A stretch of 64,000 bases of DNA from Gammaproteobacteria bacterium (GCA_041395725.1 JAWKZW010000001.1:558001-622000); one strand, 5' to 3'; counted from the first letter of the stretch, positions 9,301 to 17,759 are shown. Notes: generated by a model from the sequence alone, not told the origin. Made by a program: numbers and translations.

Positions 9301-10084
9301 CACCGTATCGCCGAAACCCTGAAGTATTGTTTGGTGCAGATTCGGTATACAGCGTTTCTGTCGGGCCACCCGTTGTTGGGAAATCTGGATCAGTGTCCAA
9401 GCCATGGCTGGTACGGTTCTTATTGCCAAAACTGTTGTAGCGCCATTCGATGCGTAGCGGGAATGCCCCTGAGCCCATGTAATCCACTTCAGTGCGGTAC
9501 TTGTGACCATTAACTAAATTAATCGGATTATCACCACACTCATCTTCACATTGATCCGGCGGTTCAGGACATTGTCCCCCAGGTCCAATCGGTGTCTTGC
9601 CATCAGGGCAATAATTATCGCAACTCGGGCCTCCGTCTCCTAGATACTGCGCAACAGTTTGCCATTGTGATGGAGGAAGAAAGAGATTTTGCCGAAATTC
9701 TTTTGGGGATTCACAGTAACGTGGGTTCGATGCATTGATGGGAATCGGGGTAGCCGGCGGCGTCGTACCAATTGTCGCTGGACAACGTTCGACGATTATT
9801 TCAATGTTGCACTGATAGCTATCCACATCTAGTTGCGTGACACTGCCAAAGCCATATTTCGGTGTACCGTCGGGACATTTAGCTAACTGATCCGCGTCTG
9901 TAATCATGAATTCGCAGACTGTTTCGATATCGAATCCTTCCGCAACGACATATCCACCATTGGGTCTTACCCAGAAACGTCCGGATTCTTGGGCGGTAAG
10001 GAGTGTTGAATATGCCAAGGAAAGAAAAACAACGGCTGATTGCAGGCAATATATGGCGATGCCACGGGTAGGCGAAAAAGGCAC
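6341..10084 (-). CDS. Secreted RHS/YD-repeat shell protein lacking the core domain
   Basis: This 1247-residue protein has an N-terminal signal peptide (about residues 1-31, ...STLLTAQESG). A cysteine-rich segment follows, then a DUF6531-type start of the RHS shell (NPINLVNGHKYRTEVDY, near residue 186). More than 25 YD repeats with the pattern YDxxGNxxxxxxxxG continue to the end. It stops at ...FQYNDQNRLIQATPQGGQ, exactly where an RHS protein would run into its conserved core. The core instead sits on the next gene, after ATG 6338. The shell normally forms a hollow cage that encloses the toxin tip. The two proteins may therefore assemble, or this may be a recombination product. No PAAR, VgrG or TcB-like domain is seen, so export by the Sec pathway is most likely. 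Confidence 0.85.
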   Translation of the reverse strand: MPFSPTRGIAIYCLQSAVVFLSLAYSTLLTAQESGRFWVRPNGGYVVAEGFDIETVCEFMITDADQLAKCPDGTPKYGFGSVTQLDVDSYQCNIEIIVERCPATIGTTPPATPIPINASNPRYCESPKEFRQNLFLPPSQWQTVAQYLGDGGPSCDNYCPDGKTPIGPGGQCPEPPDQCEDECGDNPINLVNGHKYRTEVDYMGSGAFPLRIEWRYNSFGNKNRTSHGLDTDPDFPTTGGPTETLYTESAPNNTSGFRRYGAEIPTDPQELLTTYTGNAQRKWRNYYDRYLVASFEKDNIDPNDTPQVINLYRYDGEQEIYFYNIGAYEPQNAYKTKISRLDVSHPLAPGWEAINAANEREIYSLDGKLLQITAPSGLSHTLTYDPVNTALLSTIADDFGHTLQFFYEDVNDPALVTRITDPDGHDYRYTHTTRGLIATIVYPDETPGDPNDNPYREFQYNDVRFPDGITDIYDENGDLYSHYEYDDSGWATVTELGAGVSRFEIDYDWVANTRTETNDLGLESVFTLLSNDLISQISRAASPSGYFPAANLSRTYDTNGYRASQTDFNGNVTNYVHDIRGLEISRTEAVGTSEERTITTTWHPDLRLPTQIVEPGRTTDMTYDSNGNLLTRTETDTTTQSVPYSTNGRTRTWTYTYYAQGANGQFLVETVDGPRTDINDVTTYTYTPEGYVATITNPLGQVTQITSYNARGLPLTLIDSNTVTTQMTYHPRGWLLSSTVVDPVGSNDATTTYQYDNVGQLTRVTLPNGAYLDYEYDSAHRLTAISNNLNERQEYSLDDAGNITAETTRDGTSTITRTQTQVYDELSRIYQAIGGANQLSQMAYDDNGNQTTMALDPLGINQSTIQAFDALNRLVTVTDADLNDSDYGYDARDNLISVTDQRGLATTYTYDGLNNLIQLDSPDTGITIYTFDDAGNQGSQTDARGVVTNFSYDALNRLAAVTYPATPSEDIAYTYDQPAAGYGVGRLTQLTDQTGSTSYVYDHRGNQLQASVTIQGNAYTTAYAYDLADIMIQTTYPSGRVVNHQLDVLGRVETVTTQQNGGALSETIAENVSYLPFGPMQSLDYGNDLELNLSIDQDYRIAGLVVEDSNAVNPDVLDLTYTQNAIDNITDIVDAVDPTRTQAFNYDQLNRLISADGQYGLQGYSYDEVGNRLSLSVTKDGSTTTETYTYDTASNRLLSVDVDGDLRTFQYDNNGNIIGDDRGSDTGFNFQYNDQNRLIQATPQGGQ

Positions 10085-10527
10085 GATAACCTCCGTACTC
10101 TTATTTTTTTTCAGTTTTTATTGGATAGATTGTGCGGAGGTGACCAATAAATGGTCAGGGTGTAGCCCTTGCCTTCCCACAATGTTCGTAGCCCGAATTT
10201 AGCGGGATCTTGTAGGCCTGTCTAGCACATTTTAGTGTCGAATGGTTTACGAGTAGCTGCCTTGTAATAGATTATCCTACTTTTACTAGCCGCTCATTTT
10301 GATATTACTTTTCTGTGAAAAACCCGTTGAATTCGCCCTCCTCTACGACATTATTACGACAATAATATGCCGATCTTGTGAATGTTCAAAGCAACAGCTG
10401 TTAAACGTTAGTGCTTTGCCTTTTTCTCCGAGTCCTTGTGGCTAAAGCCGTTTATTTTTAATCCAAATTGAAGCAATGGGGCTTCTGGTCTTCTACAGAT
10501 TGGAGTTGGTTTTCAAAAACTGTGCTC
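10085..10527. other. Intergenic region, no gene seen
   Basis: About 440 bp upstream of the RHS shell gene on the minus strand. It should hold the promoter of the RHS operon near 10090-10140, but no clean -35/-10 pair stands out. A short minus-strand stretch around 10380-10420 looks protein-like but too short to assign. Stop codons occur in all frames. Confidence 0.4.
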
Positions 10528-10776
10528 TTACTTCCGCTTCACCCGTTGCGTCAGGGCCGAACCGGCGGCCGACTTCGTGGCTTTGGAGGCCTTGGGATTT
10601 CGTAAAGTCCTGGATGCGGCAGATGCAGCCTTCTTTCCAGTAACTTCACTACTCTTTCGCTGGGTCAAAGCTGAACCTGCTGCTGATTTTGCGGCTTTGG
10701 ATGCTTTCGGATTTCGCAATGTGCGCGCCGCTGCAGAAGCCGTTTTCTTACCTGTCTTTTCATTTTCCCCGGCCAT
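10528..10776 (-). CDS. Small Lys/Ala-rich basic repeat protein
   Basis: An 82-residue protein made of two near-identical 34-37-residue halves: TGKKTASAAARTLRNPKASK, then AAKSAAGSALTQR, repeated. AAGGAGG precedes ATG (complement of 10779-10785). The composition (Lys, Ala, Ser, Thr) resembles histone H1-like tails and small DNA-associated proteins. One-repeat proteins with KSAAGSALTQ endings occur widely as hypothetical proteins, often on mobile DNA. A nucleic-acid-binding role is inferred from charge only. The duplication is also clear in the DNA. Confidence 0.7.
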   Translation of the reverse strand: MAGENEKTGKKTASAAARTLRNPKASKAAKSAAGSALTQRKSSEVTGKKAASAASRTLRNPKASKATKSAAGSALTQRVKRK

Positions 10777-11032
10777 GATTGATACCTCCTTTAGGTTCTT
10801 TCAGCCATGTATATGCGCTCATATTTTTTATGGAGCTTCATGACAAACTATACCCTTTTATACTGTATGTATTATCAGTATATTGCAGTGCGGACCCCGT
10901 TTTGTTCCGGGGGACAATTTGCTTCCTGGGTTGCACCGTAAACCGTCCTGTCATCCGGGGCCTGTCAGGAACAATGGAGCTTCTGACCATCTGATATGCC
11001 TATTTTCTACTTTATTGGGAGTTCAATATGGC

Positions 11033-11139
11033 TTTTCGACATTCATGATTGATTTTCGACATTTTTGAATTTATAGTGTTTTTCGACATTATTCTGCTAA
11101 TTGGTATATTTTTCGATATTAGTGATAGAAATTCGACAA
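11033..11139 (+). promoter_or_regulatory. Iterated TTTTCGACATT motif upstream of the Fic gene
   Basis: TTTTCGACATT occurs exactly at 11033, 11053 and 11080; TTTTCGATATT lies at 11110 and a shorter AATTCGACAA at about 11131. Starts are 20, 27, 30 and 21 bp apart. The array ends at the likely GTG start of the Fic gene (11140). Iterated sites of this kind usually bind a regulator, here perhaps the Fic protein's own operon regulator. The rest of 10777-11032 shows no gene. Confidence 0.6.
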
Positions 11140-12687
11140 GTGAGAGAAAAATCAAATACACCTGAATATTTCCAATATGAACAAATCCCTCCGGATACCA
11201 CTCTGGCAGGCTGGGCAGCGCTTGTAAAAAGTTACGGCGTAGATGTTCCCCTGCGCCAATTCTCCTCTGTCTCGAACAGGCACGTCAGGGGCAACAAGAA
11301 AAAAGACGGAAATTGGGAGACATTTGACAAGCGCTATAAGCCTGAAGACTCATTAGAAGGCCATCTGAATTTTGCCTTTCGGCATGAAGTTATCGACCTT
11401 CTTGTAATGAAACGGGTATTCGAAGCTCTGCCTCAGAAGGATGTGGCCAGTTTCATCGTCTCAACGCCAACAGGCTCAGTCGCGAGACGTGTCTGGTTCT
11501 TTTACGAATTTCTGACCGGCATTGAATTGGAAATCAAAGATTCCGAGATGGTGACGGCTGTTGATGCCCTTGAAGCGGATAAATATTTCACACTCAAGGG
11601 AAAACTTTCCCAACGCCATCGTGTACGGAACAATTTACTCGGCCCCAAAGATTTTTGCCCGATCATTCGCAAAACAGAAGAGTTGAATGAGCACATTTCA
11701 TTACGTCTGGATAAAAAGGCACAGGAAACAATCGGCAAAATAGGCTCACAGGTTATCGCCCGAGCAGCAAACTTTATGCTGCTTGCGGACAGCAAAGCCA
11801 GTTTCGAGATAGAAGGCGAAAGGCCGCCAAAAAATAAACTGGAACGCTGGGGCCGTGCTGTACTTGAAGCCGGCAAACGCCCCTTGAACCAGACAGAAAT
11901 ATACAGACTACACCAATTGTTAATCGGTGATGATCGCTTTACGGAGATCGGTTATCGCTCCGAAGGGGTATTCCTGGGCGAACGCGACCAGAATCATGAT
12001 CCCATACCGGAATTTATCGGTGCCCGACATGAAGATGTGCAGGACCTCATGTTTGGATTGAATGAATGTAATGATTCGCTGAGAAGATCCGCTCTCGATC
12101 CAGTTCTTCAAGCAACCGCTATTGCATTCGGGTTTGTATATATACACCCTCTGGCCGATGGAAATGGCAGATTACATCGCTGCCTGATACATCATGTTCT
12201 GGCAGAAAGACAATTTACACCGCCAGGAATGGTTTTCCCGGTATCCTCGGTCATGCAGGACCGGATTGATGATTATCGGGAGACATTACAATGTCATTCA
12301 TCGCCACTCATGGACTATATTGATTGGCGTCCGCTTCCCAATCGAAATGTCGAGGTGACTAATGATACGGCAGACCTCTATCGGTATTTTGACTGCACGC
12401 ACAACGCTGAGTTTCTTTATGAGTGTGTGCGCAGGACCGTCGAGAAAGACCTGCCACGCGAAATCGAATACCTCAAATGTCACGATGAAGCGATGTGGCT
12501 GATTTCCGAATTTATCGAAATGCCTGATCGGTTAGCTCAGGATTTAATCATGTTCATACGCCAGAATAACGGTAAGCTTTCAAAACGGCGTCGGGAGAAA
12601 GAATTCGAAAAATTGACTGATAAAGAAGTTACAAGATTAGAGGAAATTGTTAGGGCTGTTTTTGAAAATTTTGAGACCGTAGATTGA
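11140..12687 (+). CDS. Fic-domain protein (predicted AMP transferase)
   Basis: 515 residues if started at GTG 11140; the frame remains open to a TTG at 11101, but the repeat array reaches 11139 so the later start is preferred. The Fic motif HPLADGNGRLHR begins at residue 336 and matches HPFx(D/E)GNGRxxR, with Leu for Phe; His336 is the predicted base. An N-terminal inhibitory motif, S-F-E-I-E-G (residues 221-226), fits (S/T)xxxE(G/N), so this is a class II, self-inhibited Fic protein. The first 200 residues are not recognised. The C-terminal 100 residues are helical and may be a winged-helix. Fic enzymes transfer AMP or another nucleotide part to a target Ser/Thr/Tyr. Target unknown; the neighbourhood suggests a conflict or stress role. 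Confidence 0.85.
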   Translation: MREKSNTPEYFQYEQIPPDTTLAGWAALVKSYGVDVPLRQFSSVSNRHVRGNKKKDGNWETFDKRYKPEDSLEGHLNFAFRHEVIDLLVMKRVFEALPQKDVASFIVSTPTGSVARRVWFFYEFLTGIELEIKDSEMVTAVDALEADKYFTLKGKLSQRHRVRNNLLGPKDFCPIIRKTEELNEHISLRLDKKAQETIGKIGSQVIARAANFMLLADSKASFEIEGERPPKNKLERWGRAVLEAGKRPLNQTEIYRLHQLLIGDDRFTEIGYRSEGVFLGERDQNHDPIPEFIGARHEDVQDLMFGLNECNDSLRRSALDPVLQATAIAFGFVYIHPLADGNGRLHRCLIHHVLAERQFTPPGMVFPVSSVMQDRIDDYRETLQCHSSPLMDYIDWRPLPNRNVEVTNDTADLYRYFDCTHNAEFLYECVRRTVEKDLPREIEYLKCHDEAMWLISEFIEMPDRLAQDLIMFIRQNNGKLSKRRREKEFEKLTDKEVTRLEEIVRAVFENFETVD

Positions 12688-12727
12688 GACTGGAAATCTT
12701 CTGTGTAAATGGCGGTTGGTCATAGCA

Positions 12728-12890
12728 ATGCTCTGTCGCCAAACAGAATCATAAACATAAACTGGCTCATCGCCTTTTCCCAATCCCGAATCGGCATCGT
12801 TCACTTCTTGGCAATATTGTGTAGTGCCAGATAAAGCACTTTCAGCACAGCCTCGTCATTTGGGAACGAACGCCTTGCCTTGGTCACCCT
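12728..12890 (-). pseudogene. IS256-family transposase C-terminal remnant
   Basis: The minus strand reads TKARRSFPNDEAVLKVLYLA, LHNIAKK, stop, TMPIRDWEKAMSQF..., which is the characteristic C-terminal end of IS256 (mutator-type) transposases. The TGA replaces the Trp of the usual IAKKWTMPIRDW run. The rest of the element is missing. Confidence 0.75.
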
Positions 12891-12913
12891 TGTATCTTCC
12901 TACCTCTGCATGC

Positions 12914-13482
12914 TCAATAAAGAATATCCATTACCGCTTCACACCGGGCAAGTATAGCCTGATACATTGCATCCAAATCTTCGATTACTGGAACGGTCGT
13001 TTTTTCCTTGTCATGACCTCTTGGATCAATCCAGAAATATGCTACTTCCGGGCCTTTGCTTAGTGCGAAGTGAAACGGGCTTGTAGATCTATGCACGACC
13101 TCGTTTCGATAGTGAAACACACGATAAATTAGACCTTCCTCCGAGTGCGGGTCTACCGGCATAGTGCTGCGTTGTGTACTAACGCTCAACTTTTCAATTA
13201 GCTTTAGCAGTGATAATTCGGACTCCAGCTCCGAAAGGGCTCGAACCACAACCGAAACTGACACTAAATCTACGGCGATATTCAGGCCTTCTTCTCATTA
13301 ACAAGTTGTGCGAGATACTCGCAAGCTTCTGCCAGATGGAAGAAAAACTCCTGTGCTAACTGTTGTCGTAACTTGGCGTTAGCGGAAAGCTGATTGCTGT
13401 CAATCAAGACTTCCAAATCGTCTAGCAGCCTGTTGAAAAAGTCATAATCCGTTAAAATACTGCAAACTAACAACAGAGTCAT
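12914..13482 (-). pseudogene. HEPN-like gene, 5'-truncated and frameshifted
   Basis: Two adjacent minus frames read as one protein if one base is added near 13282: ...FFFHLAEACEYLAQLVNEKK joins ALNIAVDLVSVSVVVRALSE.... The second half (116 codons from GTG 13264 to the stop at 12914) contains YRNEVVHR, an R-x4-H motif as in HEPN ribonuclease-type domains, inside an all-helical context. The first about 19 codons (13482 to about 13426) come from an IS end, so the original N-terminus is lost. HEPN proteins commonly act as RNase toxins or defence effectors. The family call rests on the short motif and helical pattern. Confidence 0.5.
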
Positions 13483-13701
13483 TCCAATGCGTGGTCATAG
13501 CGAGCCTCAGTCCTCATTGTTCAGTTACGTAGACCTAGAAAGTCGCATCCCCAAGCAGCATCCAATTCGCAAAATCCGTCAGATCATTGATCAGGCATTA
13601 ATAGATCTGGAACCTGAATTCGATGCCATGTATGCGGAGGCCGGTAGGCCATCAATCCCTCCTGAACAAGAGATTGGCATGAAACGCTTTACCATTTTCT
13701 A
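13426..13701 (+). pseudogene. IS1182/IS5-like transposase 5' fragment with left end
   Basis: The sequence AGCCTGTTGAAAAAGTC near 13426 resembles the terminal repeat of IS1182-like elements. ATG 13487 then opens MRGHSEPQSSLFSYVDLESR... with ALIDLEPEFDAMYAEAGRPSIPPEQ, the conserved N-terminus of these transposases. It breaks off at about 13700, where the Mrr remnant begins. The DDE catalytic part is absent. Confidence 0.75.
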
Positions 13702-14135
13702 ATTGAGGAGATGACGCCGTATGCATTTGAATGTCTGACCCAGCGCCTGTTGCGTGAATCAAGTTTATTCATGTTGAAGTAACTGGGCGCACCGGTGATG
13801 GCGAAATTGATGGAAAAGGGATCGCTCGCATCAATGGACTCATGAGTTTCCATATTGCTTTTCAGTGTAAAAAATAAAAAGGATCCGTCAGCTCATCGGA
13901 TATTCGTGACTTCCGTGGAGCCACTGTGGATCGCGCCGACCGTGGTATGCTCATCACCACTGGTAATTTTACCAAATCAGCGATAGAAGAAACCAACCGC
14001 GATGGCGCAGCATCAAACGACCTGGTCGACAGCGATCAACTCGCGGATAAGCTAAAGGAACTGGCCCTTGGAACAAAAAGGGAGCAGGTAGAGAAAGCTA
14101 CCTTCGAACCGGAGTGGTTCTTGAGCCTCAAGTGA
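13702..14135 (+). pseudogene. mrr: Mrr-type restriction endonuclease remnant
   Basis: Joined over frames, the strand reads MTPYAFECLTQRLLRESS, then FIHVEVTGRTGDGEIDGKG, IARINGLMSFHIAFQCKK, stop (TAA near 13876), KGSVSSSDIRDFRGATVDRA, DRGMLITTGNFTKSAIEETN and QLADKLKELALG. This is the catalytic half of Mrr (PF04471-like), including the G-D-G-E-I-D-G and F-Q-C-K-K segments that carry the PD-(D/E)xK residues. At least one frameshift (near 13765) and one nonsense codon (expected Tyr) inactivate it, and its N-terminal winged-helix domain is missing. Intact Mrr cuts methylated foreign DNA. Confidence 0.8.
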
Positions 14136-14240
14136 AAATCTTTTGATTGCTACCTGTTGGGGTAATGGGACAAATTGATCCGACGAGATGGAAACACCGA
14201 AAACCTTTTTTTGACTTTACCCCACACAAGATTTTCAGCA

Positions 14241-16769
14241 CTACACACCGACCTCCACCTCAGTTTCTACAATACTTTCAATCACTGAATAGATGTCGAC
14301 GCTCTCATCAGGCACATCAATACTTACAATAAGGCTGAAACGAACGGAATTTTGCCATCGATCCAACGCAGTCCGATATTTCCACCACCCACCAACAGGA
14401 TAAACCGCTATTGTGTGCATATCAGCAAGCGAAGCTGCCGATCCGGTCCAGGTATCAGAATGAAGAGAACCACGAGTGCGCAGTTGAGCTCCGAGCTTCC
14501 AGCCTTCGCTCTCACCTTCCGGACCACTGTAGTCTTCCGTTTCATCATTTGCCATTTGATTAATAAAGGCTCTGAAATTATCCAACGTTTGCCCCGGTCG
14601 AATTACTTCAAAGCGTAATCCATGCGATTGGTAGCTATACCGCTTCCGATATCCCCTTCGCCCAGGGTTAGGCTCAATGAAATAGGACAGTGTCACCCTG
14701 AGCTTGACCTCCAATTCCGGAGGAAGTTGTTGCAGCGCCTCAATTGGCCACGGCAACTGATAGAGCTGCATTTCGTACAGCTTGGGATCTACTGATGCAC
14801 TGACATCAGCCCCTTTGAAAAAGGGTTGCAACTCATCTTGTGCAATGAGCGTTAGGGCATGATTTGCACTGTAACGGGCGCGCTCGATATCCGGTACACC
14901 ATGCCCGACTGTCCGCAACATGATCTCTTTCGCCAATTTCGGACTGTGTTGGTCATACAGAAGCCCGAACCTTTCGGACATGCGCTGTGTCCACTCAGCT
15001 GAATGCACAATCAGGGCACGAATTGTTTCTGGCCAATAGCCTGGGTACTCAGCCATCAGGATTGCAGCTTGTCGGGAAACCAAAGCACAAGAGGCACTCG
15101 TGTCTCCATTGGTTTCAAAAAGTTGTCCAGCTGTTTTTCCAGAGGTTGTTAGAAGGGACACTACATCGGCATCGGTTACTTCAGTAGCATCTGGAGAAAG
15201 AAGACGATTACCACCTTCCTCAACAACATCAGGCTTATAAGGAGCATGTTTCCTCCAGCCCCAACTGACGGCAGAGCGTGAAGACGGCGCAACATCGCCA
15301 AACTCCGCAAGAGGCGACCAACCATCGAAGCTGGCATCATCATTCGTCGTTCTTTCTGTAAATGCTCCCACGGTCAGAGCATTCCATGACTGGGCGGGAT
15401 CTTCTATTTGTGCCAAATGCACTTGGTCCCAATAGTCTGGCTGGGGTGAAACATTGGCATTGTTACCCGCAGAGATAACAAACAATCTCGATTCAGCCTC
15501 TCCCAATGCGAATGAAAAATCATCGATCTCGGCAGACCAAGAAGAGGGTTGCCCTCCCAGCGCCTCAGGTTCAGAGGTGATCGCCAGAGAATAAACACGC
15601 TTCCAATCTGGTCTATCAACAGCGAGTTTTTCCGCTGTGCCAACGGTAATAGCACCATAAAGTTCGGGATCGTGGTTGCCTGTTGGAGGAAGAATGCGGG
15701 CAGACTCGATTCGATGATCTACTGCAATTAGATCGTGACTCATTAAGGCATCGTACAGGTCACCAAAGACTGCCAAACCTGCTTGCTTCGAACCATGGTC
15801 ATTATAGGGCGCTAAAGGGTTTGTCGGATCGTGGTTATCATATCTAGGCCACGTAGGATCCCATCGTTCCGCACTTTCCTCGTTGCAGAAATTCCCGATC
15901 AATGGGTGATTGTAATTGACTCCGGTATCAAGAATGGTAATGGCGGTAGAGCTGACACCATTGATTTGCACGCGCCTATTGAGATTTTCTGTCCATTGTT
16001 GCTGTTCCTTCGGAGAAGACCTGAGCAAGACATTTGGCGTCTCCTTCGCCCGCCTGAGCTCTTCGAGATTTGCGATCAATTCCGGAGCGCGTGAAAGTTG
16101 TCTGGATGATGCTCTAATTAAAACAACCACACTATCGAAGAACGTAGTGGATGTATTTCCCAGCTTCGCATTGAGACGCTCAGCGAGTTGATGGGAAATA
16201 TGAAGTGGATCCTCTGCGTTAGGCTGTTTCTTCAGCCACATTTCCCACCAAACAACTTGGTCCTCGTCCTGTGGAAAAAGACCACTCGCATCCGTCCAGA
16301 ACGACTGCAGGTCAGCTAGTTTTATTTCGGAAATGCTGTCAACGAGATTGTGATTTCTTGGACCACCTTTACCATCTTTACCAGGATCGAGGTACTGTTC
16401 TAGTTTGCTCTGGAATACACCACGTCTAGACTCTGGCACAAACACGACAGCAACCTCATGGTCATCCACCTTACGGCATAAACGAAGTTTAAAGTCCCTA
16501 GAGGTATCAAGACTGTCGAGCGGTAGCTCGCAATCTGGCATTCCGATGATTTCTACATATATACCGACATCTTCAGTAATTGGAGGCTCAGCCTGGGCTC
16601 GTCGGGCATCATAACCTTGCATAATGCCGGCATATTGCCCGGATATGGATTGGCCATGCTGATGCCGGTCTTGTAGTGGAATGATCGGGTTTCGACCCCG
16701 CCTTCGTGAACTAAAGTCCTCGCGGTCTGCGAAGCCTTCGATAAGGATGTGCGGCTTCCTATCCGGCAT
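14241..16769 (-). CDS. ietS: IetS-like subtilisin-family serine protease of an IetAS system
   Basis: 842 residues. Subtilisin (S8) triad: Asp281 in TILDTGVNYNHPLIG, His325 in NDHGSKQAG, Ser558 in GDTSAS. The oxyanion Asn is Asn436 in ISAGNN. About 270 residues precede the catalytic domain and about 280 follow it, the usual size for the phage-defence and plasmid-stability protease IetS. There is no signal peptide, so it acts in the cytosol. It begins 6 bp after the ATPase stop, giving the standard ietA-ietS operon. IetAS was described as an entry-exclusion/toxin-antitoxin-like module on Ti plasmids and later as an antiphage system. The substrate is not known to me. All catalytic residues are present, so it looks active. 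Confidence 0.85.
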   Translation of the reverse strand: MPDRKPHILIEGFADREDFSSRRRGRNPIIPLQDRHQHGQSISGQYAGIMQGYDARRAQAEPPITEDVGIYVEIIGMPDCELPLDSLDTSRDFKLRLCRKVDDHEVAVVFVPESRRGVFQSKLEQYLDPGKDGKGGPRNHNLVDSISEIKLADLQSFWTDASGLFPQDEDQVVWWEMWLKKQPNAEDPLHISHQLAERLNAKLGNTSTTFFDSVVVLIRASSRQLSRAPELIANLEELRRAKETPNVLLRSSPKEQQQWTENLNRRVQINGVSSTAITILDTGVNYNHPLIGNFCNEESAERWDPTWPRYDNHDPTNPLAPYNDHGSKQAGLAVFGDLYDALMSHDLIAVDHRIESARILPPTGNHDPELYGAITVGTAEKLAVDRPDWKRVYSLAITSEPEALGGQPSSWSAEIDDFSFALGEAESRLFVISAGNNANVSPQPDYWDQVHLAQIEDPAQSWNALTVGAFTERTTNDDASFDGWSPLAEFGDVAPSSRSAVSWGWRKHAPYKPDVVEEGGNRLLSPDATEVTDADVVSLLTTSGKTAGQLFETNGDTSASCALVSRQAAILMAEYPGYWPETIRALIVHSAEWTQRMSERFGLLYDQHSPKLAKEIMLRTVGHGVPDIERARYSANHALTLIAQDELQPFFKGADVSASVDPKLYEMQLYQLPWPIEALQQLPPELEVKLRVTLSYFIEPNPGRRGYRKRYSYQSHGLRFEVIRPGQTLDNFRAFINQMANDETEDYSGPEGESEGWKLGAQLRTRGSLHSDTWTGSAASLADMHTIAVYPVGGWWKYRTALDRWQNSVRFSLIVSIDVPDESVDIYSVIESIVETEVEVGV

Positions 16770-16775
16770 TCTGTT

Positions 16776-17759
16776 TTATTTTTTCCCTGTTTGGCGACGT
16801 TCGATTGCCCTAATAAGCAAAGAAGAGGTGATTTTCGCTTCATGATTCAGTACCGCTTCTTTTGCTGCATCTTCGCAGGCCCGGGTTATCTCGGCCGAAC
16901 TGAGGTTATTTGCCGCTGCACTTATTTCATTCCATGCCAATTGGCCTGTATCGAACATTGATAGTCGATTTTCGACAAGTCGCTCTATTTGTTCTTGACC
17001 AGGCTTCTCGAAGCGAATGATGTCATCAAAACGGCGATAGAGCGCTTTGTCCAATAACTCGGGATGATTCGTAGCCGCAACGATAATGCTTTCCGAAGCA
17101 TCTTGTTCAACAAATAGGAGAAAAGAATTCAGAACTCGTCTGATTTCTCCCACATCATTCTGCGCACCCCGCTGGGTACCGATCGCATCAAACTCATCAA
17201 AAAGATACACGGCTCTTGTTTGCTTTATATGGTCAAAAATCAAGCGGAGCTTTGCCGCCGTTTCCCCCATAAACCGAGTAATCAAACTATCTAGAACCAC
17301 CGTATAGAGGGGCAGCTTTAGCTCGGTAGCTAAAGCTGCGGCAGACATGGTCTTCCCCGTACCAGGTGGGCCGGTAAATAACAACTTTCGACGAGGGAAA
17401 AGACCAAACTGAGACAGTTTATCCTTCTGCCGCTGCTCGAGTAGCACTTGCTCCAAACGAGTGCTTATGTCCTCAGATAGAACCAGTTCGTTTTTACGAA
17501 CGGAAGCCGGAGTTAAATCGAGTAAGCCTTTCAATTCTCCTGCTGGCTGTTTTTTCAGCGGAGTTGGACTTCTTGCGGCGACGCCCAGCTTTGATGTCTT
17601 TTGGGAATTTTCTACTAGTGTCTTTAGCTCATTCGCTAGTTTGTGGTGGCCTTGACGAGCTTCTTTTGCAGCAACTTGCAAGGCAATAGAATAGAACCGC
17701 TGATCATCTCGGTCCGCGTGGCTCTTCAAAAGCGCCTTGATTTGCTCTGCCGTTGCCAT
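16776..17759 (-). CDS. ietA: IetA-like AAA ATPase of an IetAS system
   Basis: 327 residues: a helical N-terminal segment of about 110 residues, then one AAA+ module with Walker A GPPGTGKT (130-137) and Walker B VYLFDEFD (184-191), followed by sensor/arginine-finger regions (AATNHPELLDKALYRRFD). The single AAA domain followed by a cytosolic subtilisin gene 6 bp downstream is diagnostic for IetAS. The ATPase probably unfolds or gates substrates for the protease, or restrains it until infection. The start ATG 17759 has no strong ribosome site visible, but no better start occurs downstream before the conserved part. Confidence 0.85.
   Translation of the reverse strand: MATAEQIKALLKSHADRDDQRFYSIALQVAAKEARQGHHKLANELKTLVENSQKTSKLGVAARSPTPLKKQPAGELKGLLDLTPASVRKNELVLSEDISTRLEQVLLEQRQKDKLSQFGLFPRRKLLFTGPPGTGKTMSAAALATELKLPLYTVVLDSLITRFMGETAAKLRLIFDHIKQTRAVYLFDEFDAIGTQRGAQNDVGEIRRVLNSFLLFVEQDASESIIVAATNHPELLDKALYRRFDDIIRFEKPGQEQIERLVENRLSMFDTGQLAWNEISAAANNLSSAEITRACEDAAKEAVLNHEAKITSSLLIRAIERRQTGKK

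Noticed and set aside
6341..10084. Many plus-strand open frames antiparallel to the RHS genes
   Set aside because: They are shadows of the YD repeats, without ribosome sites or recognisable domains.
12728..12890. TGA in place of Trp in the IS256 fragment as another possible Sec or recoding site
   Set aside because: The element is a short fragment with no intact gene around it, and the replaced residue is Trp, so ordinary decay explains it.
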